Part shown: positions 1 through 9,000 of the stretch, in pieces
Position numbering within the stretch: position 1 is the stretch's first letter
Layout: each line of letters begins with the position of its first letter
NCBI GenBank assembly: GCA_002478565.1
Contig: DLPC01000023.1
Coordinates: forward strand, 1-64,000
Source: Flavobacteriales bacterium UBA7468
GTDB lineage: Bacteria; Bacteroidota; Bacteroidia; Flavobacteriales_D; Crocinitomicaceae
DNA length: 64,000 nucleotides
Reading direction: 5' to 3'
The notes under the pieces: generated by a model
The model's input: the letters and a program-made list of their open reading frames with translations, nothing else
Database searches by the model: none
What the model was told of the DNA's origin: nothing
Made by a program: the position numbers and the translations under genes

Positions 1-125
1 GCATTTGTGAGTACAAAGGTTGCACCTTCTTCATGTGCTCTTTGTGCTACTTTCCAAGCGATACTTTGATTGTTGAGGGCACCGAAAATGATACCGCGTT
101 TTCCTTTTAGTAAATGATTAGACAT
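1..125 (-). CDS. fabI: Enoyl-ACP reductase FabI, N-terminal part (cut by window edge)
   Basis: Only the first 41 codons are inside the window. They begin MSNHLLKGKRGIIFGALNNQ and continue with SIAWKVAQ, the short-chain-dehydrogenase nucleotide-binding start typical of FabI, the NADH-dependent enoyl-ACP reductase that finishes each cycle of fatty-acid elongation in the cytoplasm. FabI replaces the usual GxxxGxG with a looser glycine pattern, and the GALNNQSIAWKVA stretch fits that. The ATG at 125-123 is preceded by a TAACTTTG -7 element overlapping the end of the upstream gene. The rest of the gene lies beyond the left edge, so the catalytic Tyr and Lys cannot be checked. Confidence 0.9.
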   Translation of the reverse strand, partial: MSNHLLKGKRGIIFGALNNQSIAWKVAQRAHEEGATFVLTN

Positions 126-141
126 GTGTTACAATTTTTAA

Positions 142-149
142 CAAAGTTA
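142..149 (-). promoter_or_regulatory. -7 promoter element (TAACTTTG) for fabI
   Basis: On the minus strand this reads TAACTTTG, an exact match to the Bacteroidota -7 consensus TAnnTTTG, 16 nt before the fabI ATG. It overlaps the stop codon of the upstream SRPBCC gene, so fabI is probably transcribed independently of that run. I found no clear -33 TTG at the usual distance. Confidence 0.6.
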
Positions 150-707
150 ATAATCTTCCTTTTCAAGTAGCACCTTTAGGTTTTTTAGTCCTTTTTCGAG
201 GTCATTTCCGAGCATTTCTTCCATGTTCATGAGTGCGCCCATGAGATTCAAAGGATAAGGCATCTTGCTTGTAATGGCCCAAGTCACTTCAGTTTGCTTA
301 TTGCCTGCAATGCTATTGGTTGCTATATAAGAAGGATTCACGCTTTCAAACGGTCTGATGAATTTCAGTTCGATGCTGATTTTACTTTTGCGTGCGCTGC
401 TATCAAGCGCAATAATTTTTTGCTGCCCAGCACCTACATTTTCATCCTTGCTATCCCAGGCATGCACAAAGCCAACCTGACCATCTTTACCTGTTGTCGT
501 AATTTTCATTTTAGGGTCAGCTTTCCACCAAACGCCATATTTAGTCTGGTTGTTGAGTTGCTTGACATAATTAAAGACTTCAGTTTGAGGACGGTTGATT
601 TGAATGCTGCGGCTCACTAAAATTTCTTTCGGTACAAAGAGTGCAATGATGAGTAAAAGCGCTATCAGAAACAGCAAACCAAGTAGAATTCTTTTGAGTA
701 GTTTCAT
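147..707 (-). CDS. SRPBCC-family (START-like) protein with N-terminal membrane anchor
   Basis: A protein of about 186 residues. It starts with a basic n-region (MKLLKR) and one long hydrophobic helix (about residues 5-25), followed by a soluble domain with the SRPBCC/polyketide-cyclase pattern: an early strand with VSRSIQINRPQTEVFNYV, a central strand pair and a long C-terminal helix. The family binds hydrophobic ligands in a helix-grip fold; no substrate can be named. An upstream in-frame ATG at 728 would add 7 residues (MKFKILL); I prefer 707 because it gives a normal n-region before the helix. It is last in the uvrB-DUF3817-SRPBCC run. The fabI promoter overlaps its stop codon. Confidence 0.75.
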   Translation of the reverse strand: MKLLKRILLGLLFLIALLLIIALFVPKEILVSRSIQINRPQTEVFNYVKQLNNQTKYGVWWKADPKMKITTTGKDGQVGFVHAWDSKDENVGAGQQKIIALDSSARKSKISIELKFIRPFESVNPSYIATNSIAGNKQTEVTWAITSKMPYPLNLMGALMNMEEMLGNDLEKGLKNLKVLLEKEDY

Positions 708-744
708 AAGTAAGATTTTGAATTTCAAATTGAAGTTAATGTTT

Positions 745-1029
745 TTATCTCAAATACTTGCGCTCTGCCCAGAAAGTGCCGAAGGGCAAGAAAGCCGTCA
801 AGAACAAGATCAAACACTTAACAAAAGGCCATTTTTCTTCCAAAAGGAAATAGACAATATAAAAACAGTAGATTAAAAACAAAAAGCCGTGGATATAACC
901 AACCCATTTGTTGGGTTCGGGCATGTCATAGCCATATTTGAGGGCCATAGTGACCAAAAGGCCTAACCAAGAAAAACCTTCGGCGATGGCCATGATTCTG
1001 AATTGTTTGAGCGCGTTGTTATTAGACAT
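745..1029 (-). CDS. DUF3817 small integral membrane protein
   Basis: 94 residues with three hydrophobic segments (roughly 12-30, 43-65, 68-85). The motif order LKQFRIMAIAEGFSWLGLL, then PNKWVGYIHG, then LPFGTFWAERK near the C-terminus is characteristic of DUF3817 proteins, a widespread inner-membrane family of unknown function. It starts 3 nt after the uvrB stop codon and is followed closely by the SRPBCC gene, so the three are probably cotranscribed. Confidence 0.8.
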   Translation of the reverse strand: MSNNNALKQFRIMAIAEGFSWLGLLVTMALKYGYDMPEPNKWVGYIHGFLFLIYCFYIVYFLLEEKWPFVKCLILFLTAFLPFGTFWAERKYLR

Positions 1030-1032
1030 ATT

Positions 1033-3042
1033 TTAGGATTTTTCGATTGCTTTAATGAGGTCACGGATGCGGGCCGCTTCAATGAAATCGAGGTCTTTGG
1101 CGGCGCGCTCCATTTGTTTTTTAAGCGCTTTGATCTCTTTGTCGCGCTCTTCGGGGTTCATAGTTGCTACAGGTGTGGCACTTTGCTGTTGTTCTTTTTG
1201 AAAGTTTTTGACCTGACGCGTGGTTTGGTCGCCGTCTGCCACTTTTGTAGACTCCAGGATTTTGTCTTTGGATTTATTGAGGGTCTGCGGCACTTGATTG
1301 TGTGCTTTATTGTAGGCCTCTTGTGTCAGGCGGCGGCGCGCTGTTTCATCGATGGTACGCTGCATTGATGGCGTGATTTTATCGGCATACATGAGCACCT
1401 TGCCATTGACGTTACGGGCGGCGCGCCCTACGGTCTGTACCAACGAACGCTCGTTGCGCAAAAAACCTTCTTTGTCTGCATCGAGGATGGCTACCAAAGA
1501 AACCTCTGGTAAATCAAGGCCTTCGCGCAGCAAGTTGACACCGATCAAGACATCAAAGACACCCAGCCTCAGTTGGCGCAAGATTTCAACGCGCTCGATG
1601 GTATCGATTTCAGAGTGGATGTAGCGACACGGGATGCCGAGGCGGTCGAGGTATTTTTGAAGTTCCTCGGCCATGCGCTTGGTGAGGGTGGTTACTAAAA
1701 TGCGTTCTTGTACTTGTCTGCGGGCCTCAATTTGCTCGATGAGGTGATCAATTTGGTGTTTGGTGGGGTGTACCTCAATGACAGGATCCAATAAGCCAGT
1801 TGGTCGAATGAGTTGTTCTACCAAGATGCCCTCTGCTTGCTGGATTTCGTAATCGGCGGGTGTGGCAGATACGTAAATGACATTGTTTAAAAAGCCTTCG
1901 AATTCTTCAAACTTGAGCGGGCGGTTGTCAATGGCCGCTTGTAAACGAAAACCGTAGTCTACTAAATTGATTTTGCGTGCGCGGTCTCCGGCGTACATCC
2001 CGCGTACTTGGGGTAGTGTGACATGACTTTCGTCAATCACCATCAGGAAGTCATCAGGAAAGTAGTCAAGTAAGCAAAAGGGGCGTTCTCCGGGCTCTCG
2101 GCGGTCGAAGTAGCGCGAATAATTTTCAATGCCCGAACAATAGCCAAGCTCGCGGATCATTTCGAGGTCGTAATTGACGCGTTCGTCGAGTCTTTTGGCT
2201 TCTTCGAGTTTGCCTTCCTCCTTGAAATTAGCCACCTGCTCTACGAGGTCGTCCTGGATTTGTAATATCGCTTGTCTGGTATTTTCAGGGCTAGAAACAA
2301 ATAAATTGGCTGGAAAGATATCGATGTTTTGAAAGCGTTCAAGTACCTGGCCGCTTTCGGGGTCAATGGCACTGATTTGCTCAATTTCATCGCCCCAAAA
2401 ACCGATGCGCAAAGCGTAGTCGGCATAAGCCAAATAAATATCAACGGTATCGCCACTGACCCTAAATTGTCCGCGTTCAAAATCAGTATTGCCGGCTCTT
2501 TGATAGAGGTTCTCGACTAAGCGAAACAGAAATTTGTTGCGCACGATGGTTTGCCCTACCTGAATATGTAGGATACTATTTTTGAATTCAGTAGGGTTAC
2601 CGATACCATAAATACAACTTACAGAGGCCACAACAATAACATCGCGGCGCCCAGAAAGCAGGGCAGAGGTGGCGGCCAAGCGGAGCTTTTCAATTTCGTC
2701 ATTGATTTGAAGGTCTTTTTCTATATAAGTTCCGGTTGAAGGAATGAAAGCCTCGGGCTGATAATAGTCGTAGTAGGATACGAAATATTCCACAGCATTA
2801 TTTGGAAAAAATTGCTTGAATTCGCCGTAGAGCTGTGCAGCTAGTGTTTTGTTGTGCGATAAAATGAGTGTAGGGCGCTGCACTTCTTTGATAACGTTGG
2901 CTACCGTGAAGGTCTTGCCACTACCGGTAACACCAAGCAGGGTTTGCTGCCCAATGCCGTCCTTTAAACCGGCCACGAGCTGCCTGATGGCCTCGGGTTG
3001 GTCACCCGTTGGTTTGTAGTCAGATACCAGCTCAAATTCCAT
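1033..3042 (-). CDS. uvrB: Excinuclease ABC subunit UvrB
   Basis: 669 residues, the normal length for UvrB, the helicase-like damage-verification subunit of nucleotide-excision repair that takes DNA from UvrA and recruits UvrC. Visible motifs are Walker A GVTGSGKT (37-44), the Tyr-rich beta-hairpin region around YYDYYQPEAF that contacts damaged DNA, the Walker B-type IDESHVTLPQ, the helicase motif VGRAARN, and a C-terminal UVR domain (KALKKQMERAAKDLDFIEAA). The C-terminal third carries a longer charged linker before the UVR motif. The ATG at 3042 lies 4 nt after a TAATTTTG element, so the mRNA is likely nearly leaderless. First gene of a three-gene run. Confidence 0.98.
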   Translation of the reverse strand: MEFELVSDYKPTGDQPEAIRQLVAGLKDGIGQQTLLGVTGSGKTFTVANVIKEVQRPTLILSHNKTLAAQLYGEFKQFFPNNAVEYFVSYYDYYQPEAFIPSTGTYIEKDLQINDEIEKLRLAATSALLSGRRDVIVVASVSCIYGIGNPTEFKNSILHIQVGQTIVRNKFLFRLVENLYQRAGNTDFERGQFRVSGDTVDIYLAYADYALRIGFWGDEIEQISAIDPESGQVLERFQNIDIFPANLFVSSPENTRQAILQIQDDLVEQVANFKEEGKLEEAKRLDERVNYDLEMIRELGYCSGIENYSRYFDRREPGERPFCLLDYFPDDFLMVIDESHVTLPQVRGMYAGDRARKINLVDYGFRLQAAIDNRPLKFEEFEGFLNNVIYVSATPADYEIQQAEGILVEQLIRPTGLLDPVIEVHPTKHQIDHLIEQIEARRQVQERILVTTLTKRMAEELQKYLDRLGIPCRYIHSEIDTIERVEILRQLRLGVFDVLIGVNLLREGLDLPEVSLVAILDADKEGFLRNERSLVQTVGRAARNVNGKVLMYADKITPSMQRTIDETARRRLTQEAYNKAHNQVPQTLNKSKDKILESTKVADGDQTTRQVKNFQKEQQQSATPVATMNPEERDKEIKALKKQMERAAKDLDFIEAARIRDLIKAIEKS

Positions 3043-3046
3043 GTGT

Positions 3047-3054
3047 CAAAATTA
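3047..3054 (-). promoter_or_regulatory. -7 element (TAATTTTG) for uvrB, 4 nt from ATG
   Basis: Minus-strand TAATTTTG matches TAnnTTTG exactly and ends 4 nt before the uvrB ATG. It forms the minus half of a 45-bp divergent promoter region whose plus half (3076-3083) has the same geometry. Transcription would start at or next to the ATG. Confidence 0.6.
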
Positions 3055-3075
3055 CCAATTATATAGATGAAGGCT

Positions 3076-3083
3076 TATCTTTG
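3076..3083 (+). promoter_or_regulatory. -7 element (TATCTTTG) for the AHSA1-like gene, 4 nt from ATG
   Basis: TATCTTTG, an exact consensus match, ends 4 nt before the ATG at 3088. This argues against the upstream in-frame ATG at 3067, which lies before the promoter element. Confidence 0.6.
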
Positions 3084-3087
3084 TTTT

Positions 3088-3507
3088 ATGGAAAATCAAC
3101 AAATCATTGAAGTTAAAGCCACCATCAACGCTTCAATAGGCCAAGTTTGGGAGAAATGGACCCAAGCACAACATGTCATCCATTGGAATTTTGCACACGA
3201 ATCTTGGTGCTGCCCTAGTGCTGAAGTCGATTTCAAAGAGGGTGGTAGCTCCAAATATAGAATGGAAGCTAAAGATGGCAGTTTTGGTTTTGACCTCATC
3301 GCAACTTTTACTGCGATTGTTCCGCAAGAATGGATTGCTTCCTCTCTTGAAGATGGTCGAAAAGTTGAGGTGAAATTTGCCTCAAATGGTCAGCAAACCA
3401 TATTAGTACAACGTTTTGAGCCAGAAACTCAAAATCCGATAGAACTTCAACAACAGGGTTGGCAAGCCATACTCGATCAATTCAAGCGCTATTGCGAGCA
3501 AAACTAG
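3088..3507 (+). CDS. SRPBCC / AHSA1 domain protein
   Basis: 139 residues beginning MENQQIIEVKATINASIGQVW. The early VWEKWTQAQHVIHWNF (residues about 20-35), the SKYRMEAKDGSFGFDL strand pair and the terminal GWQAILDQFKRY helix are the layout of activator-of-Hsp90-ATPase-1-like SRPBCC proteins, which bind small hydrophobic molecules; no ligand can be inferred. The start at 3088 is chosen because a -7 element lies between it and the upstream ATG at 3067. Five nucleotides separate its stop from the next gene, a DUF1801 protein, a pairing of two small stand-alone domains that suggests a bicistronic unit. Confidence 0.85.
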   Translation: MENQQIIEVKATINASIGQVWEKWTQAQHVIHWNFAHESWCCPSAEVDFKEGGSSKYRMEAKDGSFGFDLIATFTAIVPQEWIASSLEDGRKVEVKFASNGQQTILVQRFEPETQNPIELQQQGWQAILDQFKRYCEQN

Positions 3508-3511
3508 GCGC

Positions 3512-3865
3512 ATGCATCCCGATATCGCGGCTCACATAGCTCAATTTCCGGAACACATTCAAGTACAACTCAAGTCCTTGCACGCTTTTATATTGGAAAA
3601 AGTACCTGAACTGACGCAGAAAATGGCCTATGGCATCCCGACCTTTCAACTCCATGGAAAGAACTTGATTCATTTTGCCGGATACTCCAAACATATTGGC
3701 TTGTATCCTGGCGCTAAAGGTATAGCTGCGTTTAGTACTGAATTTGAAAAGAGAAACTACAAATACTCGAAAGGCGCCGTTCAGTTTCCTGTAAAGGAAG
3801 CTTTGCCACTCGATTTGGTGGAAGAAATTTTGAACTACTTAGTGCAGAATAGCGCAACAAAATAA
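3512..3865 (+). CDS. DUF1801 (YdhG-like) domain protein
   Basis: 117 residues. The sequence MAYGIPTFQL, then LIHFAGYSKHIGLYPG and the GAVQFPV segment are the DUF1801 signature. Bacillus relatives of this fold (YdhG, the frataxin-like Fra) have been linked to iron handling, but that role cannot be transferred from sequence alone. It starts 4 nt after the upstream AHSA1-like stop, so it is probably cotranscribed. No convincing plus-strand terminator follows; the hairpin downstream has its T-tract on the minus strand. Confidence 0.85.
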   Translation: MHPDIAAHIAQFPEHIQVQLKSLHAFILEKVPELTQKMAYGIPTFQLHGKNLIHFAGYSKHIGLYPGAKGIAAFSTEFEKRNYKYSKGAVQFPVKEALPLDLVEEILNYLVQNSATK

Positions 3866-3869
3866 GACT

Positions 3870-3894
3870 CAAAAAAAGCGCCCGAAGGCGCTTC
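3870..3894 (-). terminator. Intrinsic terminator, oriented for the minus-strand small gene
   Basis: A perfect 7-bp stem AAGCGCC / GGCGCTT with a 4-nt loop. Read on the minus strand the loop is TTCG and the stem runs into seven T; read on the plus strand the stem is followed by CATTAG with no T-tract. It begins 2 nt after the stop codon of the 48-residue minus-strand gene, so it most likely ends that transcript, though it may also slow plus-strand transcription. Confidence 0.75.
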
Positions 3895-3895
3895 A

Positions 3896-4042
3896 TTAGT
3901 TTTTACCTAGCAATACAACCAAATTTTTAGTTTTTTTTGCCTCCACCGATTTGCTATACATCTTGAGGAAATCGAGTACGCGTGGATTTGGCAAAAGTGT
4001 CTGGGTTTGAGGTAAAGTTTCGGAGTAATTGTTTTGAACCAT
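3896..4042 (-). CDS. Small hypothetical protein, 48 residues
   Basis: An ATG-to-TAA frame of 49 codons: it begins MVQNNYSETLPQTQTLLPNP, continues RVLDFLKMYSKSVEAKKTKN and ends LVVLLGKN. It has no signal peptide or membrane segment and looks like a short amphipathic helix (VLDFLKMYSKSVEAKK) between two extended ends. Support for a real gene: a strong minus-strand terminator lies immediately after the stop, a degenerate -7 box (TTAATTTG, 4046-4053) lies 3 nt before the ATG, and it fills what would otherwise be an empty 283-bp gap. I recall similar short Leu-Pro-Asn-Pro / YSKS proteins in Bacteroidota but cannot confirm. Function unknown. Confidence 0.65.
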   Translation of the reverse strand: MVQNNYSETLPQTQTLLPNPRVLDFLKMYSKSVEAKKTKNLVVLLGKN

Positions 4043-4088
4043 AGGCAAATTAAAAGTTTAAGCATCTAACGCTAAACATTTGGAAATA

Positions 4089-4117
4089 TTGTTTGTGGCC
4101 AATAATTTCTAATTTTG
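4089..4117 (+). promoter_or_regulatory. Promoter for fbaA-accD (TTG-N18-TAATTTTG)
   Basis: TTG at 4089-4091 and TAATTTTG at 4110-4117 are separated by 18 nt, matching the Bacteroidota primary-sigma promoter layout. The predicted leader to the fbaA ATG is about 25-30 nt, A-rich and without a Shine-Dalgarno. Confidence 0.6.
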
Positions 4118-4148
4118 CCCCATCATCAATCAACAAAACAACAACATC

Positions 4149-5210
4149 ATGATCAAACCAGGAGTCGCCACAGGTGCAGCAGTCCAAGAAATTTTTAGCT
4201 TGGCCAAACAAAAGGGTTTTGCCCTGCCAGCCATTAATGTCACAAGCAGCAGTACCATCAATGCCGTCATGGAAACTGCTGCCAAACTAAATGCGCCAGT
4301 TATCATTCAATTTTCTAACGGGGGTTCGCATTATTTTGCAGGTAAAGGACTCTCCAATGACAATGAAAAAGCAGCCATTTTAGGCGCTATATCTGGGGCC
4401 AAGCACGTACATGCATTGGCCGAGGCCTACGGTGCCACTGTGATCTTACACACCGACCACTGCGCCAAAAAATTATTGCCCTGGATCGACGGTTTGCTCG
4501 ATGCCGGAGAGCAATTTTATAAAGAAACAGGGAAGCCACTTTTTAGTTCCCACATGATTGACCTCAGTGAAGAACCCTTAGCAGAAAATCTTGAAATCTG
4601 CCAACAATACCTGCGCCGTATGGCAGCAATGGACATGACGCTCGAAATTGAATTAGGCATTACTGGCGGGGAAGAAGACGGCGTTGACAACACAGATGTT
4701 GACAATGCTAAGCTGTACACCCAGCCCGAAGAAGTAGCGCAAGCCTATCAAGCACTTTTGGAAGTCTCTCCAAGATTCACTATTGCTGCTTCTTTCGGAA
4801 ACGTACATGGTGTTTATAAACCAGGAAATGTGCAACTGACACCCGTGATCTTGAAGAATTCACAAGATTATATTCAAGAAAAATTTGGCACAGGCCTTAA
4901 TCCTGTTGATTTTGTGTTTCACGGCGGTTCGGGCTCTACACTTGAAGAAATCAGAGAGGCCATCGGTTATGGCGTCATTAAAATGAACATCGATACGGAC
5001 TTGCAATATGCCTTTACGGAAGGAGTTCGCGATTATATTACCGCAAAAATAGCTTATCTTCGTACCCAAATTGGTAATCCAGAGGGTGCCGATATACCAA
5101 ATAAAAAATACTACGATCCACGCAAGTGGCTGCGCGAAGGAGAACTCACTTTCATAGAAAGACTCAGCGCGTCGTTTGCCGATCTAAATAATATCAATAC
5201 GTTGTTGTAA
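4149..5210 (+). CDS. fbaA: Class II fructose-bisphosphate aldolase
   Basis: 353 residues, the size of class IIA aldolases such as E. coli FbaA. These zinc enzymes reversibly cleave fructose-1,6-bisphosphate to dihydroxyacetone phosphate and glyceraldehyde-3-phosphate in glycolysis and gluconeogenesis. Visible signatures are VILHTDHCAKK with the zinc-binding His, the class IIA block EIELGITGGEEDGVDN, NVHGVYKPGN with a second metal His, FHGGSGS with the third, and the phosphate-binding KMNIDTDLQ near the C-terminus. It has its own promoter and is followed after 2 nt by accD. Confidence 0.97.
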   Translation: MIKPGVATGAAVQEIFSLAKQKGFALPAINVTSSSTINAVMETAAKLNAPVIIQFSNGGSHYFAGKGLSNDNEKAAILGAISGAKHVHALAEAYGATVILHTDHCAKKLLPWIDGLLDAGEQFYKETGKPLFSSHMIDLSEEPLAENLEICQQYLRRMAAMDMTLEIELGITGGEEDGVDNTDVDNAKLYTQPEEVAQAYQALLEVSPRFTIAASFGNVHGVYKPGNVQLTPVILKNSQDYIQEKFGTGLNPVDFVFHGGSGSTLEEIREAIGYGVIKMNIDTDLQYAFTEGVRDYITAKIAYLRTQIGNPEGADIPNKKYYDPRKWLREGELTFIERLSASFADLNNINTLL

Positions 5211-5212
5211 CT

Positions 5213-6058
5213 ATGTCTTGGTTTAAAAGAAATAAAGAAGGAATCACTACTTCCACGAGTGAAAAAATGGAAGTGCCAGAAGGGCTTTGGGTCCGCTGCT
5301 CAAATTGTAAAACGCTTTACACCAGCGAAGACCTACAGCGCAATAACTATGTTTGTGACCGCTGCTCGCACCATGAAAGAATTGGTGCTCAAGAGTACTT
5401 TGAGCTCATCTTTGACGATGCAAAATTCAAAGAACTCGATGCCAAACTTACTTCCGGAGACCCACTAGGATTTGTCGATACCAAAAAATACACGGATCGC
5501 GTTGCGGCTACCCAAAAAGCTACAGGTCTCAAAGATGCCATTCGCACTGCCAAAGGTAAATTACACGGCATTGATTTTGTGATCGCAGCCATGGATTTCA
5601 ATTTCATTGGTGGCTCTATGGGCTCCGTAATGGGAGAAAAAATTGCACGCGCAATTGACCAAGCCATCAAAAGCAAAGCAGGCTTTATGATTATTTCAAA
5701 ATCTGGTGGTGCACGCATGATGGAAGCCGGATTTTCACTGATGCAAATGGCTAAAGTTTCTGCCAAATTGGGTCAATTATCAGAGGCAAAGCTTCCTTAT
5801 ATTTCTTATCTAACCGACCCAACTACTGGGGGTGTTACAGCTTCATTTGCAATGTTGGGCGATATCAATATTGCTGAACCTGGTGCGCTCATTGGTTTTG
5901 CAGGCCCACGTGTTGTAAAAGAAACAATTGGCCGCGACCTTCCTGAAGGTTTCCAAACCAGCGAATTTCTATTAGAACATGGCTTCCTTGATTACATCAT
6001 CGAGCGTACCCAAATTCGCGAAACATTAGGCTTGTCCCTTCAGTTGTTTTTCAATTAA
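5213..6058 (+). CDS. accD: Acetyl-CoA carboxylase carboxyltransferase subunit beta
   Basis: 281 residues. The N-terminal zinc ribbon is complete (C29-x2-C32 and C48-x2-C51), followed by the crotonase-like carboxyltransferase core with SKSGGARMMEAGFSLMQMAK and the TDPTTGGVTASFAMLGDI and IGFAGPRVVKETI segments. It pairs with AccA to transfer carboxyl from biotin-carrier protein to acetyl-CoA, the committed step of fatty-acid synthesis. Cotranscribed with fbaA (2-nt gap). The fatty-acid gene fabI is also in this window but about 5 kb away on the other strand. Confidence 0.97.
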   Translation: MSWFKRNKEGITTSTSEKMEVPEGLWVRCSNCKTLYTSEDLQRNNYVCDRCSHHERIGAQEYFELIFDDAKFKELDAKLTSGDPLGFVDTKKYTDRVAATQKATGLKDAIRTAKGKLHGIDFVIAAMDFNFIGGSMGSVMGEKIARAIDQAIKSKAGFMIISKSGGARMMEAGFSLMQMAKVSAKLGQLSEAKLPYISYLTDPTTGGVTASFAMLGDINIAEPGALIGFAGPRVVKETIGRDLPEGFQTSEFLLEHGFLDYIIERTQIRETLGLSLQLFFN

Positions 6059-6096
6059 TCGGAATTAGTTTGTAACTTAGAGGCACAAGTGCTTCT

Positions 6097-9000
6097 ATGA
6101 AAAAACTATTACTTTGTTTGCTGACACTTTTGTCAGTACAAGCCTACACCCAAGATACCACATGGGTTCAAACTTTTACATTCGATTCCATCACTACGCG
6201 CCGGGCCAATTTTCAGTTCCCTGCAAGCCTCGATACACAGCGCTTTGAAAAAGTGCTCATGTATTATAAACTCAAGTGTTCACCTTTAACCACTTGGGAT
6301 CAATATGACTGCGGCGAGTGGGATTACCTCACCTACACCCGAGTTTTTGACCACACCGGGCAGCTAGATTCTGCAGCCATTAATGGGCAGATGTACTTGG
6401 CTAATTGCGCTGCTCCATCACAAGTTCAATTCAATCCATTTCCTTATTCGGAGGCCGATTTATATGATATGCAAGAAGCATCAAGACAGTCTATTGCCAT
6501 GAATTATCACACGCTTAACAGCGGTATGGCTAGCTCAACGGCTCCTTTTCAAACCAACCACAAAGGCAGTAAATTTCAGTTCATCATCACTGCCGCAGAA
6601 TTATTGTCTGCAGGTCTACAAGCCGGACCAATCAGCGCACTGAAACTCAATTTGGTTTTAGGTGGAGAATTGCGAAGGCCAAGTATCAAATTAGCAATGA
6701 CCAGCAACACCGCCTTGACTAGTTTTTATGATGGCGCGCTCACAGAAGTTTATCAGGCGTCAAGAGTTGGTGCTGCTCAATTACAACCCGGCTGGAATGA
6801 TTTTATTTTTTACCAAGATTTTAGTTGGGATGGCAGTTCTAACCTCATAGTAGACCTCTCTTTTTCGAATGATCTTGAGGCTGCTCAAAGTCTGAGCTTT
6901 GTTATGGAGCCAAATGCATCGCATCCTTCATTGGCATATCAAACTAGAAATGGTGCACTGGATTTCGATGGTGCTCAGTATACAATTTCCTCCTTGGCCA
7001 ATCAGGAAATTGGCGGACAATTCACTATTGAATTTTGGGCTAAAGGAAATGGAAATGCGGGTCAAAACTCAACCTTTATTGAAGCACTCGACACAGCAAA
7101 CCGTCGCATCCTCAATATCCACTTACCTTGGAGCAATAACAATATTTATTTTGATGCTGGAGATGAAACAGGCTATGACCGCATTAATCAGGCGGCTACT
7201 CCGGCCGAACTCGACAACACTTGGGTTCATTGGGCTTTTGTCAAAGATCAAGCCAACGCACAAATGTTCATCTACAAGAACGGCCAATTATGGCATGCTG
7301 GCGCCAATAAAACCAGAGAAATGGGTTACATCCATCGTATGGTTTTGGGCTTTAGTAACAATCAAAATCTTGGTTGGAAAGGAAATATTGACGAATTGCG
7401 TGTTTACAATGCAGCGCTTTCGCAAAGCACTATTTTAGCCAACTTCCAAGCTCAAATAGACAACACACATCCCAACTGGAATGACTTACTACTTTATCAC
7501 AACTTTGATGAGTTGGCATTTGCAAAAGACGAAAGTCCGCATGGTGAATTATTAATGCCGTCCAATACCGGCATGATTCAGCCGAACGGCGTTTTTCTTG
7601 CAGGCGTTCAAAGCATTAATTCAAGACCACTGCTCCAATTGGGTCAAGGAAATTGTGGTCCTATTCAAAATAGCATTTATGGCAACCCCAAACTCAAAGA
7701 ACCTGTAGTGGTATTCAAACAAGTTCCGTTGCACAGACATTTTGAACTAGTCCAAACCTATGTTGGTGTACCTGCTGGACAAATGCAGCATTATGACCTC
7801 AACGGACAAGTTTTAGCGAGCATTCCCTTACAGACAACTGTAAACCTTCAAAATCAGGCAATCGTTGTGTACAACCCGCCATATGAGATCATTCATGACG
7901 TGGAAATCGCACGCTACATTACGCCATACGGTATTCAGTTTGATCTTGGTCCAAATGGTTTTACTTGGATTTACGACGTGACCGATTATCAGCAATACCT
8001 TCATGGACTTGTCGATCTTGCAGCACACAATACCCAAGAATTAATCGATCTTAAGTTTGCATTTATTGAAGGTATTCCGCCACGTGACCTCCTTAAAAGA
8101 GAACCTATTTGGTCTGATTTTAAGTCCTATAATTATGGTCAGATGGCCGCTGACCTCGTGTTGCCAGATAAAGCAGTTGTGCTCAGTGATGCTGCCGACA
8201 TGTTTAAGATCAAAACCAGAATGTCGGGCCATGGGCAAGTTGGCGATGCGGCTTGCTGTGAGTGGGTCAATAATAGTCATCAAATCAAGGTAGACGGTAT
8301 TCCGCGCTTTAACTGGAGCATTTGGGATGCGATGGTTTGCGGTGATAACCCAAACATTGGACAGGGTGGAACTTGGCCCTATGCCCGCGAGGGTTGGTGC
8401 CCCGGTGATATGGTCAAAGAATTTGAATTTGAATTAACGCCATACGTGCAGCCTGGGGATACCGTACACCTCGACTACGCCATCAATGCGGTGCCAACCA
8501 TAGATCCTGGGCAAGCGGGCGGAAATTACATCGCGGCCTACGACCTCATTTCGTATAGTGCACCAAATTTCACGAATGATGCTGCTATTGTTGATGTCTT
8601 GAATCCAAATAATTACGAATATTATTCGAAGTGGAATCCAACTTGCCAGAACCCAAGAATTATTCTCAAAAATACGGGGTCCCAAGCCCTCACATCCTGC
8701 ACCATTAAATGCTGGCTCGATTTCGGCGCTGATTTGAACTTTAATTGGACCGGAAATTTGGGCTTTTTGGAGCAAACCATCGTAGAAATTCCGGTGCTCG
8801 ATCAAAACTGGTGGTACGAGCAAGACAGCTCTTTTACATTCACAGCTTGGGTTGTGGACGTCAACGGGAACAATGGCCCCGATGAATACGACTACAACAG
8901 TAAGAAAACCGTCAAATACGATGCGCCAGAACGCATCGATGGGCCCTTCTTTATTTGGCTGACGACCAACAACAAAGCAACAGAAAATAGTTATCAGTTG

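Noticed and set aside
3870..3894. Hairpin as a plus-strand terminator for the DUF1801 gene
   Set aside because: No T-tract follows on the plus strand; the T-tract is on the minus strand.
8434..8823. Minus-strand open frame of 129 codons inside the PNGase F-like gene
   Set aside because: Composition follows from the opposite-strand coding sequence; no promoter or recognisable protein.
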